Origin: RFSX01 sp965248155
GTDB taxonomy: Bacteria > Bacteroidota > Bacteroidia > Chitinophagales > Saprospiraceae
Assembly: GCA_965248155.1 (NCBI GenBank)
Contig: CBDFIO010000002.1
Span: forward strand, 1,240,001-1,304,000
DNA length: 64,000 nucleotides
Direction: 5' to 3'
Made by a program: the position numbers and the translations under genes. Positions within the stretch are counted from its first letter, which is position 1, and each line of letters starts with the position of its first letter. Shown piece after piece: positions 55,730-64,000 of the stretch. Below the pieces are notes generated by a model, which searched no databases, was not told where the DNA came from, and saw only the letters and a list, made by a program, of their open reading frames with translations.

Positions 55730-56489
55730 TCAGGACTTGAAAATATCAGTAATAACATGTAGTCTGAATAGTGAAAAGACAATAAGATCCACGATGGAAT
55801 CGCTTGCAAATCAATCCTATAAGAATGTTGAACATATCGTTATAGATGGTGGATCAAGTGACAGTACATTAGAAATAATTCGTGAATATCCTCATGTGCA
55901 TACGCTTGTTTCAGAAAAAGATTCGGGCATGTATGACGCCATGAACAAAGGGATCAAAATAAGCTCTGGAGATTATATAGGTATTCTCAATGCAGATGAT
56001 TATTATACAAATAATAATTCCCTACATGCCATTGGTGAAGCATTGCTCTTAAATCCAACAGATTCAATTTTTGCTGATGTTGTTTTTGTCTCCCGGAATG
56101 ATATCAAGAAAGTAGTACGATATTACTCATCTAATAAATGGAACCCTGAAAAATTTGAATGGGGCTATATGCCGGCGCATCCTTCATTTTATGTAAAAAA
56201 AGAACATTTCGATAAGTTAGGGCTCTATAAAACTGATTATAAGATCTGTGCCGATTATGAATTATTAATCAGGTTTCTTTTCAATTCCAGAATATCGTAT
56301 CAATATCTAGAGCAATGTATAGTTACTATGAGATCAGGTGGAATCAGTAATTCTAGTATCGGAAATAGAATTTTACTTAACCGTGAAATCGTTAGAGCCT
56401 GCCGGGAAAATAACATTAATACCAATTTGTTAAAATTATCTCTCAAGGGCTTCAGCAAATTGAAAGAATATATAATTAAACCCAAGTGA
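55722..56489 (+). CDS. Family 2 glycosyltransferase
   Basis: A GT-A glycosyltransferase of 255 residues that adds a sugar to the repeat unit: VITCSLNSEKTIRSTMESLANQSYKNVEHIVIDGGSSDST, SEKDSGMYDAMNKGI and GILNADDYY (metal-binding DxD type). The later WGYMPAHPSFYVKKEHF segment is typical of WcaE-like members. Donor and acceptor are not readable. It overlaps both neighbours by a few bases, a sign of translational coupling. Confidence 0.88.
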   Translation: MINQDLKISVITCSLNSEKTIRSTMESLANQSYKNVEHIVIDGGSSDSTLEIIREYPHVHTLVSEKDSGMYDAMNKGIKISSGDYIGILNADDYYTNNNSLHAIGEALLLNPTDSIFADVVFVSRNDIKKVVRYYSSNKWNPEKFEWGYMPAHPSFYVKKEHFDKLGLYKTDYKICADYELLIRFLFNSRISYQYLEQCIVTMRSGGISNSSIGNRILLNREIVRACRENNINTNLLKLSLKGFSKLKEYIIKPK

Positions 56490-57355
56490 AAAAGATAATT
56501 GTAACAGGTTCAAATGGGTTTATTGGATCAAGATTTATTAATCTTGGCAAGTATAACTATGAAGTGGTTCCAATGTCAGTAAGACATCCACTTAAAAAAC
56601 TGGAACCCTTAAAAAATGCTGATGTTGTTATACATTGTGGAGGACTTGCACACAGAAAGGATATAACATCATTTCGCGAATATGTGAATGCCAATTATGA
56701 GCTGACTCGCTCTATCGCTGAGCAAGCAGTTGATCAAGGGGTGAAGCAATTCATTTTTCTAAGCAGCATAAAAGTCTTTGGAGAAAAGCATTTTTTTTTC
56801 GACTTGAATTCTAAATGTACACCGGGGAATGATCCTTATGGATCAAGCAAACTGCAGGCAGAAACATATCTCCAAAGCTTAGATAGTACAATGAAAATTG
56901 CGATTATTAGGCCTCCTTTAGTCTATGGTCCGGGAGTGAAGGCGAATATGTTTGCTTTAATGCGATTATGCGATTCTTGGTGGCCCCTACCTTTTAAAAA
57001 CATTTCTAACAGGCGTTCTTTTATATATGTGGACAACCTTGTTGCTCTGATGAATGAAATTATTGAACAAGCGGCAAGTGGAATATTCTTAGCGGGGGAT
57101 ACCGACCCTCTTTCAACAAGTGAATTGGTCATCAAAATAAGACGAGCATTAAATCGCCAAAATAATATCTTTGCACTGCCCAAAACACTTAGAAGGCTAA
57201 TTGCATTATTAAGACCTGGTTTAAGCAAAAGATTGTATGAAAGTTTGGAAATGGATACTTCAGAATCATACGATAAATTAAAATTTAAACCACCACATTC
57301 TTCAGATCATGGGATAGAAGAAATGGTCAGGTGGTATAAGAAAACAGAATTATAA
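56486..57355 (+). CDS. NAD-dependent nucleotide-sugar epimerase/reductase
   Basis: An extended SDR enzyme of 289 residues with VTGSNGFIGSRFI at its N-terminus, HCGGLAHRKD, FLSSIKVFGEK and catalytic YGSSK. RRSFIYVDNLVALM and a C-terminal RWYKK are also typical. This type commonly precedes the priming sugar transferase (as here, 2 bases apart). It usually makes the first sugar of the unit, for example by C4 epimerisation or reduction. It starts with GTG and overlaps the glycosyltransferase stop by 4 bases. Confidence 0.82.
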   Translation: MKKIIVTGSNGFIGSRFINLGKYNYEVVPMSVRHPLKKLEPLKNADVVIHCGGLAHRKDITSFREYVNANYELTRSIAEQAVDQGVKQFIFLSSIKVFGEKHFFFDLNSKCTPGNDPYGSSKLQAETYLQSLDSTMKIAIIRPPLVYGPGVKANMFALMRLCDSWWPLPFKNISNRRSFIYVDNLVALMNEIIEQAASGIFLAGDTDPLSTSELVIKIRRALNRQNNIFALPKTLRRLIALLRPGLSKRLYESLEMDTSESYDKLKFKPPHSSDHGIEEMVRWYKKTEL

Positions 57356-57356
57356 G

Positions 57357-57941
57357 TTGCTAAAAAGAACAATTGATATTATAATTTCAATTATAGCGTT
57401 AATACTTTTTTCGCCAATTCTATTACCTGTAATTATCATATTGGCATTTACGGGCGAGGGAGAGATTCTTTACAAGCAAGAAAGAATAGGGCTCATGAAT
57501 GAAACATTCCAAATTTGGAAATTTGCAACAATGGTAAGAAATAGCCCCAAAATGCTTACAGGAGACGTGACATTAAAAAATGATCCAAGGGTTTTGCCCT
57601 TTGGTAAATTGTTACGCAAAACAAAGATTAATGAGTTGCCACAAATTGTTAATGTTTTGAAAGGCGACATGAGCATTGTGGGCGCGAGACCAATAATGAA
57701 ACAATCATTTGATGCATATTCTGATGAAGCAAAGAAGACAATTTATAATACACGTCCTGGAATAACCGGAATTTCTTCACTAATATTTAGAGATGAAGAA
57801 TCTATTATAGATGGATCAGGGAAGGATCCTATTCAATTTTACAAAGAAGAAATAATACCTTACAAAAACAAACTTGACATATGGTATCAGAAAAATATTT
57901 CCACCGGTGTAGATTTTCTGATTATTTTTTTGACCGGATGA
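57357..57941 (+). CDS. Priming sugar phosphotransferase (bacterial sugar transferase)
   Basis: Transfers the first sugar-1-phosphate to undecaprenyl phosphate, starting repeat-unit synthesis. At 194 residues it is the short monotopic form. It has one re-entrant N-terminal helix, YKQERIGLMNETFQIWKFATM, RKTKINELPQIVNVLKGDMSIVGARP (catalytic Asp-Glu region) and RPGITGISSL. It starts with TTG one base after the epimerase stop. Confidence 0.92.
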   Translation: MLKRTIDIIISIIALILFSPILLPVIIILAFTGEGEILYKQERIGLMNETFQIWKFATMVRNSPKMLTGDVTLKNDPRVLPFGKLLRKTKINELPQIVNVLKGDMSIVGARPIMKQSFDAYSDEAKKTIYNTRPGITGISSLIFRDEESIIDGSGKDPIQFYKEEIIPYKNKLDIWYQKNISTGVDFLIIFLTG

Positions 57942-58009
57942 TCTATACTCAATCCCAGAAAACAACTTATAGAAAAAGTATTTAAGAATTTGCCAAAAAG
58001 AAACTTGTG

Positions 58010-59089
58010 ATGAACAACAATGACAATTATTATATAGCAATTATGGCTGGAGGAGTAGGCTCGAGATTTTGGCCCGCAAGCCGGGAAAACTTCCCAAAAC
58101 AATTTCTGGATATCCTTGGAGTTGGAAAGTCATTGATAAGATTGACTTTTGAAAGATTTACTAAAATAGTAGCTCCGGAACGCATACTTGTTGTTACCAA
58201 CAAAACCTATAAATCACTCGTGGCGGAACACATTCCTGAAATGCCCGAAAAAAATATAATTACAGAACCATCAAGAAATAACACAGGACCCTGTGTGGCC
58301 TATACTGCATTTAGATTACAAGCGATGAACCCTGAAGCCAGCTTTGTAATTGCACCTTCTGATCATATTATTCTTAAAGAGGATGTTTTTCTAGATAAGA
58401 TAAAAGAGGCACTCGATTATGCATCTGGTTCTGATTCTATTGTAACCTTGGGCATTCAACCCACTAGACCTGATACGGGATATGGATATATAGAATCTAC
58501 TCAGGATATTATAAGCGGGAATATTGAAAAAGTTCGAAACTTTAAAGAAAAACCCAACTTAGAGACGGCGCAATCCTATCTTGATGAGGGATCCTATTAT
58601 TGGAATGCTGGAATATTTGTTTGGTCCTGTAAAACAATTTTGAATAGTTTTAAAAACAATGCTACAGACATCTTTACAATTTTGTCTTCAGAGGTATTTC
58701 ATTATAACACAGATACCGAGCAGGAATATATCGATAGGGTCTATCCAACAACCCCAAGTATTTCGGTTGATTATGCCATTCTGGAGAAAGCAGATAATGT
58801 CTATACTTTGCCAGCAGATATCGGCTGGAGTGATTTGGGAACCTGGAATGCTCTTCATGCATACAAAGAAAAAGATGATAACGGTTCAGTAGTCATCGGA
58901 GCGAATACCATGTTGATTAATTCAAAGGATTGTATTGTAAGGTCAGATGCTGAGAAGCTGGTTGTTATAAAGGATCTTGATGGATATATCCTCATTGACG
59001 AAAAAGATGTCCTCCTTGTCTATCCGAAAGATCAAGAACAGGAGATAAAGCAGTTAAGACAGAATATTGAAAACGAATCATTTAAATAA
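58010..59089 (+). CDS. manC: Mannose-1-phosphate guanylyltransferase
   Basis: Makes GDP-mannose from mannose-1-phosphate and GTP. It begins with the pyrophosphorylase signature IMAGGVGSRFWPASRENFPKQFLDI. VIAPSDHIIL and the SVDYAILEKADNVYTLPADIGWSDLGTW segment follow. At about 359 residues it lacks the C-terminal isomerase domain of bifunctional ManC/AlgA enzymes. It points to mannose or a GDP-mannose-derived sugar in the polymer. Its ATG at 58010 follows a GTG by one codon, so either could be used. The 65 bases before it hold no clear signal. Confidence 0.95.
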   Translation: MNNNDNYYIAIMAGGVGSRFWPASRENFPKQFLDILGVGKSLIRLTFERFTKIVAPERILVVTNKTYKSLVAEHIPEMPEKNIITEPSRNNTGPCVAYTAFRLQAMNPEASFVIAPSDHIILKEDVFLDKIKEALDYASGSDSIVTLGIQPTRPDTGYGYIESTQDIISGNIEKVRNFKEKPNLETAQSYLDEGSYYWNAGIFVWSCKTILNSFKNNATDIFTILSSEVFHYNTDTEQEYIDRVYPTTPSISVDYAILEKADNVYTLPADIGWSDLGTWNALHAYKEKDDNGSVVIGANTMLINSKDCIVRSDAEKLVVIKDLDGYILIDEKDVLLVYPKDQEQEIKQLRQNIENESFK

Positions 59090-60229
59090 TTGACCAAGAG
59101 AAGCATAGCGATAGTAGCAAATTCTACCTGGAACATTTATAATTTCAGGCTCAACATTATACGCAAGTTGCTTGATGAAAATTATGAAGTAACTGTCATT
59201 GCTCCTTTAGATGAATATATAGGTTATAAAGAGAAGTTTCCAAAGGTCAGACATATCCCACTTAAGTTTTTGTCCAGGGATAACACCATCCCAATAAAAG
59301 ACATTCGCTTACTCTTTGAATTGAAGAAAATCTATAAAAAGATCAATCCTGACTTAGTTCTTCATTATACACACAAACCAAATATTTATGGAGGTGTTGC
59401 CGCTAAACTGAATTCCATCAAATCCATTGCAGTTGTTACAGGTCTGGGATATGCCTTCATACATAAAGGCATTATTAATTCCTTCACTAAAAAGCTTTAT
59501 GCTTTTGCGGGCAGGTTTCATTCAAGGATTATTTTTGAGAACGAAGAAGATCTGCAATATTTTCTCGATGAAAAGCTTACAAATTTTGAAAAAGGAATAG
59601 CGATTAAAGGTTGTGGAGTCGATACAGCGATTTACCTTCCATATCCTAATGGAGAAAAAAAGGACAAATTCATTTTTACCTTTATCGGTAGATTACTTTA
59701 TGATAAGGGGATAGTTGAGTTTGTAAATGCTGCAAAATCAATCAAGTCAAAAAGAAAGGACATTCAATTTTGGGTAGTTGGAGAATTAGATAAGGAAAAT
59801 CCTTCGATGGTTAAAAAAAGCACCCTACTTGAGTGGATAGAAAGAGGGGATATTGTTTATCATGGTTTTTTAAAAGATGTCCGACCATTAATCGCTCAAT
59901 CGGATTGTGTTGTACTACCTTCCTACAGAGAAGGAATGCCTAGAATAATTCTCGAAGCAATGTCCATGGCCAAACCTGTAATTACAACAAAAACCGCAGG
60001 ATGTAGGGAACCTGTTGTAGAAGGGGAAAATGGATTTCTGGTCAATGTTGGTGATACTGAAGATTTAGTAGCTGCAATGGAAAAAACTGCAGCATTAAAC
60101 TCGGATAAAAGACATAAAATGGGCGATTTTGGCCGAAAAATGGCGATAAAAGAATTTAATTCTGAAAAAATTGCTCAAACATTATTTGGTGCTGGGTCAA
60201 ATAGGCTGATGATCTCCATAAGTTCCTGA
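59090..60229 (+). CDS. Family 4 glycosyltransferase, 3' end replaced by IS1-family sequence
   Basis: A GT-B retaining glycosyltransferase. An N-terminal domain (VLHYTHKPNIYGGVAAKL, VTGLGYAF) and the donor domain VGELDKENPSM, YHGFLKDVRPLIAQSDCVVLPSYREGMPRIILEAMSMAKPVITT carry the EX7E motif. It starts with TTG at the manC stop. The last dozen residues (GSNRLMISISS) are encoded by the left end of the IS1-family element starting at 60194, so the native C-terminus is lost. As most catalytic parts are present, the loss may be only a few residues. Confidence 0.88.
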   Translation: MTKRSIAIVANSTWNIYNFRLNIIRKLLDENYEVTVIAPLDEYIGYKEKFPKVRHIPLKFLSRDNTIPIKDIRLLFELKKIYKKINPDLVLHYTHKPNIYGGVAAKLNSIKSIAVVTGLGYAFIHKGIINSFTKKLYAFAGRFHSRIIFENEEDLQYFLDEKLTNFEKGIAIKGCGVDTAIYLPYPNGEKKDKFIFTFIGRLLYDKGIVEFVNAAKSIKSKRKDIQFWVVGELDKENPSMVKKSTLLEWIERGDIVYHGFLKDVRPLIAQSDCVVLPSYREGMPRIILEAMSMAKPVITTKTAGCREPVVEGENGFLVNVGDTEDLVAAMEKTAALNSDKRHKMGDFGRKMAIKEFNSEKIAQTLFGAGSNRLMISISS

Positions 60230-60638
60230 TTTATAATAGTATTTTTCGATGTACATACCAATGACATTATCGTGAATCTGTTCATTTTTGGAAAAGCAAA
60301 TGGTTTTTCTATTAAGACGTTTGATATGCGTTCTAAAATTCAAGTTTTTCCGTTCTATTTTCCAAGTCAAATCTTTCCCAATAGTATGTAAGCTTTTTGG
60401 CAATGACCTACTATAAGCTCCCCAATCATCCGTATAATAGTCACCAATGGGAATGTCTTTAAGAAGATCCAGAAGTTTTTCAAAGCTCTCATCGGTACGC
60501 TTTCCATTAACCCAAGCCAAAATCATCCCGGAATGCTTATCCATCGCATACCAAGTCCACCTTTGATTCGCCTTACTGCCAACATAAGACCAAAACTCAT
60601 CTGCCTCTGCTGTATAGTGAAAACTTACTGCCAAATTA

Positions 60639-60983
<345 letters not shown>

Positions 60984-61009
60984 GTGCTAATATAAGAAAC
61001 TCAACCTAT

Positions 61010-61438
61010 TTAAACCACTATCCAAAAATCAATTTGACGTTTGCGATGGTGATAGTCTTTATAGGCCATTGTTGGATTTCTTCCAATAGGTAGCTTTATA
61101 TCTTCCTCCTCATGCTGTAGTTGCTCGATGAGCATTTTCTTACCCTGTGGCAACAAATAATACATGTTTTCAACCTTTCCTTTTTTAGGCTGAGGAGATC
61201 CAAAGGAATGGGAATTTATTAGGGGTCTACCTCTCTTTTTTAAGGAGTCTGCTTGTTTCCATAAGTACGTTTTTTCCTTTGTGCCTATTCCCTCCAGTTC
61301 AAGCATTTGCCTAAGGGTTAAATATTTGTGCCTAGCCAAGCCCTCTAGTATTACAGATTGAATATTCGTGATAACATTTGACCACTTAACATCTTTTATA
61401 GCGTTCTTGATTTCTTCTTTTGTTTTTGGATTTGCCAT
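61010..61438 (-). CDS. Replication-relaxation/winged-helix protein, cut by the IS1 element
   Basis: A fragment of 142 residues with a winged-helix region (LARHKYLTLRQMLELEGIGTKEKTYLWKQADSLKKRGRPLI), then NMYYLLPQGKKMLIEQL and YHHRKRQIDFWIVV. The pattern resembles plasmid replication-relaxation family proteins found in conjugative elements. The reading frame ends at a TAA that belongs to the IS1 terminal repeat, so the C-terminal half is missing. It starts at the stop of the coupling-protein fragment (TAATG overlap), so the two were in one operon. Confidence 0.65.
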   Translation of the reverse strand: MANPKTKEEIKNAIKDVKWSNVITNIQSVILEGLARHKYLTLRQMLELEGIGTKEKTYLWKQADSLKKRGRPLINSHSFGSPQPKKGKVENMYYLLPQGKKMLIEQLQHEEEDIKLPIGRNPTMAYKDYHHRKRQIDFWIVV

Positions 61439-62208
61439 TAGTCTGTAAATTTAGGATCATATAAATTTTTGTTACCCTTGGTGTCGCCTGAAAAGCCCCT
61501 TTGTTTCGTTAGCAAATCATCAAGGCCCGTATCTTTAATGTAATAACCACTTTCATATACCAACCACTTAAAATAATCTCTTAGGGCTTTTTTGTCCATA
61601 TAAAATGGGGCTTTTATTTTCACTAGATAATCTGGAACATTTAAAATCTTTGTGCCTGTATTACTCTTGTTGGTGTCGTAGACAAAAAAGCTGTATTTAG
61701 GTAGTCTATCAAAATCTTTGGTTTTAATCCCTTTGAGGTCTTTTGACAATTCAAGTCTAGTAGGGTGGTCGCTTTCTCCACCGATTTTTAAGCCTGTATT
61801 TCCACTAATTAGATCCGATAGGCTTTTAGTCATTCCCTGTTTTGCTACCTGTTGGCTGAGTAAAAATGAGACTTTGTATTTTCTCTCCTCTGCCATAATT
61901 GATTTCATCGAAGTATTTACATAATTGGGGAATTCGTCGACTACCACGAAGGTGTCTTTACGGTAGTCTTTATTTATTTTAATTCTCTGTTCCGCACCCG
62001 ATTGTATCAATGAAATTAAAAGCTTTCCAACCGCAGGGGCGGAATCATTACCCATGTCACCCTTGGCCAAATCGGCTATTATAATTTTTCCATCATTAAT
62101 TTCTTCTTCTATATCTATGGTCTTTTTACCTACTAACAGCTTACCAATAACGTCATCCGTTAAGAGGTTAAACAATCTAATTTTAACTCCGTTTTTACTT
62201 GTAGGTCT
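61438..62208 (-). pseudogene. Type IV coupling protein (TraG/VirD4-like) C-terminal fragment
   Basis: The C-terminal part of a conjugative coupling ATPase: GKIIIADLAKGDMGNDSAPAVGKLLISLIQSGAEQRI, then the Walker B-like FVVVDEFPNYVNTSMKSIMAEERKYKVSFLLSQQVAKQGM and a TraM-recognition-like region. The N-terminal part with the Walker A is absent. The frame upstream reaches a stop at 62209-62211, 5 bases from the end of the IS3 element, so the gene was cut there. The TTG at 62175 is the first usable start, but it is unlikely to make a functional protein. Confidence 0.75.
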
Positions 62209-62239
62209 TCAAACCAAAGTGGACAATAAGTGAATAAAA

Positions 62240-63223
62240 TTAAGTTACACTTTTAAAAGTTAAATTGAAATATTCTTGTCTGCGTTTTTTAAATGTTTTG
62301 TGTTTACATAATTTTTTTCTCTTCAGTTTTTCTTCTTTTAATCCATAATAAACATTTGCTGGTGTCAAGTTTTGTAAAGATTCATGATATCTGTGATGGT
62401 TATAATATTTTACAAATTGTGAAAGACGAAAACTCAATTCACCTGGGCTGTAATAATGATCCAGTTTAATTACATTTTTCATCGTTCTGTGATACCTTTC
62501 AATCTTGCCTTGCGTTTGAGGATGACCAGGTCTTCCTCTCACATGTTTAATTTTGTAATCATCCAAATAAGAGCTCAACTCTTGACTTAAATAACAAGAT
62601 CCATTATCAGATAATAACTTAGGCGGTTTATTCAAATTTACATTTGGATGGTTTAATGCCTGATTCAAAGTATTTTTTACATCAAGGGTTTTCATCGTTG
62701 AGCACAACTCCCAACTTATAATGTACCTAGAATAATCATCTAATATAGTCGATAGGTAATACCATCCCCAGCCAATGATTTTGAAATAAGTAAAATCAGT
62801 TTGCCACATTTGATTGACAGTTGTTGTTTTGTCTTTAAATTCATCTGCGGCAGATATTAAATCATAATGAGGAGGGTTTATCAGTCCAGCAGATTTCAAT
62901 ATTCTGTAAACACTGCTTTCGCTTATAAAGTATTGATTCTCATCAGTATACCTGCAAGCCAATTCTCTACAAGAAAGCTCTGAAACTTCCAGTGCCAGAT
63001 TCAATATATCAGACCTGATCCGATCAGGAATCTTGTTCCAGTAATGCTTCCTTGTACTTTTCTTTTCCTCTAATCCTACAATTCCATTTTCCCGATATTT
63101 CTTATACCAGTTGTAAAAGGTTGATTTGTGAATACCAATTTCCTTGAGAGTTCTTCTAACACTCCATTCGGATTGCTCAACCAGCCTAATCAGTTCCATC
63201 TTTTCTTTTGCTGTAAATCGCAT
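62240..63223 (-). CDS. IS3-family transposase, integrase core (orfB)
   Basis: 327 residues with a helix-turn-helix start (SVRRTLKEIGIHKSTFYNWYKKYRENG). A DDE integrase core follows: WQTDFTYFKIIGWGWYYLSTILDDYSRYIISWEL, LLSDNGSCYLSQ and GHPQTQGKIERYHRTMKNVIKLDHY, giving the Asp-Asp-Glu positions. A tail LTPANVYYG completes it. It is full length and by itself would be catalytically competent. It lies 14 bases after orfA, from which it would normally be reached by frameshifting. Confidence 0.92.
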   Translation of the reverse strand: MRFTAKEKMELIRLVEQSEWSVRRTLKEIGIHKSTFYNWYKKYRENGIVGLEEKKSTRKHYWNKIPDRIRSDILNLALEVSELSCRELACRYTDENQYFISESSVYRILKSAGLINPPHYDLISAADEFKDKTTTVNQMWQTDFTYFKIIGWGWYYLSTILDDYSRYIISWELCSTMKTLDVKNTLNQALNHPNVNLNKPPKLLSDNGSCYLSQELSSYLDDYKIKHVRGRPGHPQTQGKIERYHRTMKNVIKLDHYYSPGELSFRLSQFVKYYNHHRYHESLQNLTPANVYYGLKEEKLKRKKLCKHKTFKKRRQEYFNLTFKSVT

Positions 63224-63237
63224 ATACTTCTTGAATT

Positions 63238-63588
63238 TTATTTTACTCCATTCAAGCTTTTTTTAAGCACACGATTTTTTAGAGTAAGTTCTGCTACTAC
63301 CTCTTTAAGGTCTTGATTTTCTGTCTTTAGATGTTGAACTTCTGAAGTATTGGCTTCACGTTCTGTGTCTCCCTTTAAACGTTTCTTCCCTGCTTCCATG
63401 AAATCTTTACTCCACTTATATTATAGTGGTTGTGAAATCTCTTCTCTTCTACAAAGAGAAGCAACGCTTTGTTCTCCTCTTAATCCTTCAATGACTATTC
63501 TAATCTTTTCTTCTGTAGAAAATTTACGTCTTGTCCTTCTTTTTACATCTCGGACATAAGATTCTGCTGATTTGTTTTTCTTGTTCAT
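63238..63588 (-). pseudogene. IS3-family orfA, interrupted by an in-frame TAA
   Basis: From the ATG at 63586-63588 the frame encodes a Transposase_8-type helix-turn-helix protein (KFSTEEKIRIVIEGLRGEQSVASLCRREEIS). It meets TAA at 63421-63423, then continues in the same frame with YKWSKDFMEAGKKRLKGDTERE and a leucine-zipper (LKTENQDLKEVVAELTLKNRVLKKSL), ending at 63238. Relatives read a Tyr where the TAA is, so a TAT/TAC to TAA change would explain it. As no orfA-orfB fusion can be made, the copy is probably immobile unless complemented. Confidence 0.85.
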
Positions 63589-63632
63589 AATAAAGTGAAT
63601 TTAATAGTTATGTATAACTTAATTTTATTCAC

Positions 63633-64000
63633 TTAATGGTCCACTTTTATTTGACGATTTACAAAATAATACTTTGCCTCCAGTGCACAATGTAAGGCAT
63701 ATATATACGCACTTTGTAAATCAGGATATCCTATTTCAATTAACTGCAAACTAATCTCATGTGCTTTGTGATATTCTTCTAGGACGAAATAAGTCTCCAT
63801 CAGAAGCGTTTGATTTCTTTCTGATGTGGTATAGTAAAATCTGGCTTTTTCTAAAAACTCCAATGCCTGTAAAGGAAGATTTTTATCTTTTAATAAATAT
63901 CGACCCTCCTCGGTTAATAATCTAGCATATTCATAGTCTTTACCCGGAATAGCTTTAGATTCATATGTATTAAAAAACGCTTTTTTTCTTTCCACAAATT
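63633..64000 (-). CDS. TPR-like helical protein, cut at 3' by the IS3 element (partial at 5')
   Basis: About 120 residues visible, helical repeats of TPR type: LLTEEGRYLLKDKNLPLQALEFLEKARFYYTTSE, LMETYFVLEEYHKAHEISLQLIE. The frame remains open to the window edge, so the GTG at 63995 may be internal. The end VNRQIKVDH comes partly from the IS terminal repeat, so the native C-terminus is lost. Function unknown. Confidence 0.6.
   Translation of the reverse strand, partial: FVERKKAFFNTYESKAIPGKDYEYARLLTEEGRYLLKDKNLPLQALEFLEKARFYYTTSERNQTLLMETYFVLEEYHKAHEISLQLIEIGYPDLQSAYIYALHCALEAKYYFVNRQIKVDH

Larger units (their letters stand above)
62216..63647 (-). mobile_element. IS3-family insertion sequence
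   Basis: About 1.43 kb between long terminal repeats, AAAGTGGACAATAAGTGAAT on the left and AAAGTGGACCATTAAGTGAA at the reverse-complemented right end; the similarity runs for at least 35 bases with one indel. It carries orfA (63238-63588, with a stop) and orfB (62240-63223), in minus orientation. The ends are known only approximately, since TCAAA outside them is also shared. I see no clear target duplication. The neighbours on both sides are truncated genes. Confidence 0.85.

Overview
The window comes from an AT-rich member of the Bacteroidota, most like the Saprospiria. The basis is a type IX secretion (T9SS) C-terminal signal on two proteins, a PorZ homologue, families typical of the phylum (DUF2851, DUF5777, DUF6056-like, a Wzi/RemB-like barrel), Bacteroidota-type TAnnTTTG promoter boxes and no obvious Shine-Dalgarno sites. 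TTG and GTG starts are common, often directly after the upstream stop codon.

Layout. (1) 1-2512 (+): the end of a C25/PorU2-like T9SS protein and a multi-pass membrane protein. (2) 23248-2519 (-): a long co-directional housekeeping run. In transcription order it holds an M16 protease-like protein, mreB-mreC-mreD-mrdA, folA, DUF2851, lpxK, a frameshifted Wzi/RemB-like gene, metH, a Wzz-like protein, a Gfo/Idh oxidoreductase, cysC-cysD-cysN, and a GNAT/FemAB-like plus alpha/alpha-toroid pair. (3) 23402-27580 (+): dnaN, nadD, porZ and tRNA-Cys. Facing it at 27638-27770 is an unassigned, strongly structured candidate small RNA on the minus strand with its own terminator. (4) 27827-43313: an accessory block. 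It contains tandem LVIVD-repeat surface proteins (one frameshifted), lipoproteins including a Kunitz/BPTI-like domain, a cytochrome c/OB-fold/YceI/DUF5777 operon, and a two-component system whose response regulator and companion yceI copy are both broken. It ends with a large secreted P-domain protein. (5) 43321-47832: radA, a GT2 glycosyltransferase, xth and a thioredoxin-like protein. (6) 47986-60229 (+): a surface polysaccharide cluster with aminotransferase, acyltransferases, Wzy, nucleotide-sugar dehydrogenase, epimerases, sulfotransferase, glycosyltransferases, priming sugar transferase and manC. (7) 60194-64000: IS1-family and IS3-family elements enclosing fragments of a conjugative element, with truncated genes on both sides.

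How the genes fit together. cysC-cysD-cysN make PAPS, and the sulfotransferase at 54872-55729 inside the polysaccharide cluster would use it. With no sulfite or PAPS reductase gene in view, a sulfated exopolysaccharide or O-antigen is a reasonable hypothesis. The Wzz-like protein, Wzi/RemB-like barrel, Wzy polymerase and priming transferase fit a Wzy-dependent pathway, but no flippase or export channel is in the window.

A striking theme is gene disruption. There are frameshifts in the Wzi/RemB-like and LVIVD genes, a frameshift or deletion in the response regulator, in-frame stops in a yceI copy and an IS3 orfA, a probable in-frame deletion in an epimerase, and two genes without any ATG/GTG/TTG that could include their conserved N-terminus. 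Some of the single-base indels could be assembly errors. All family calls rest on reading the sequence by eye, without database searches.
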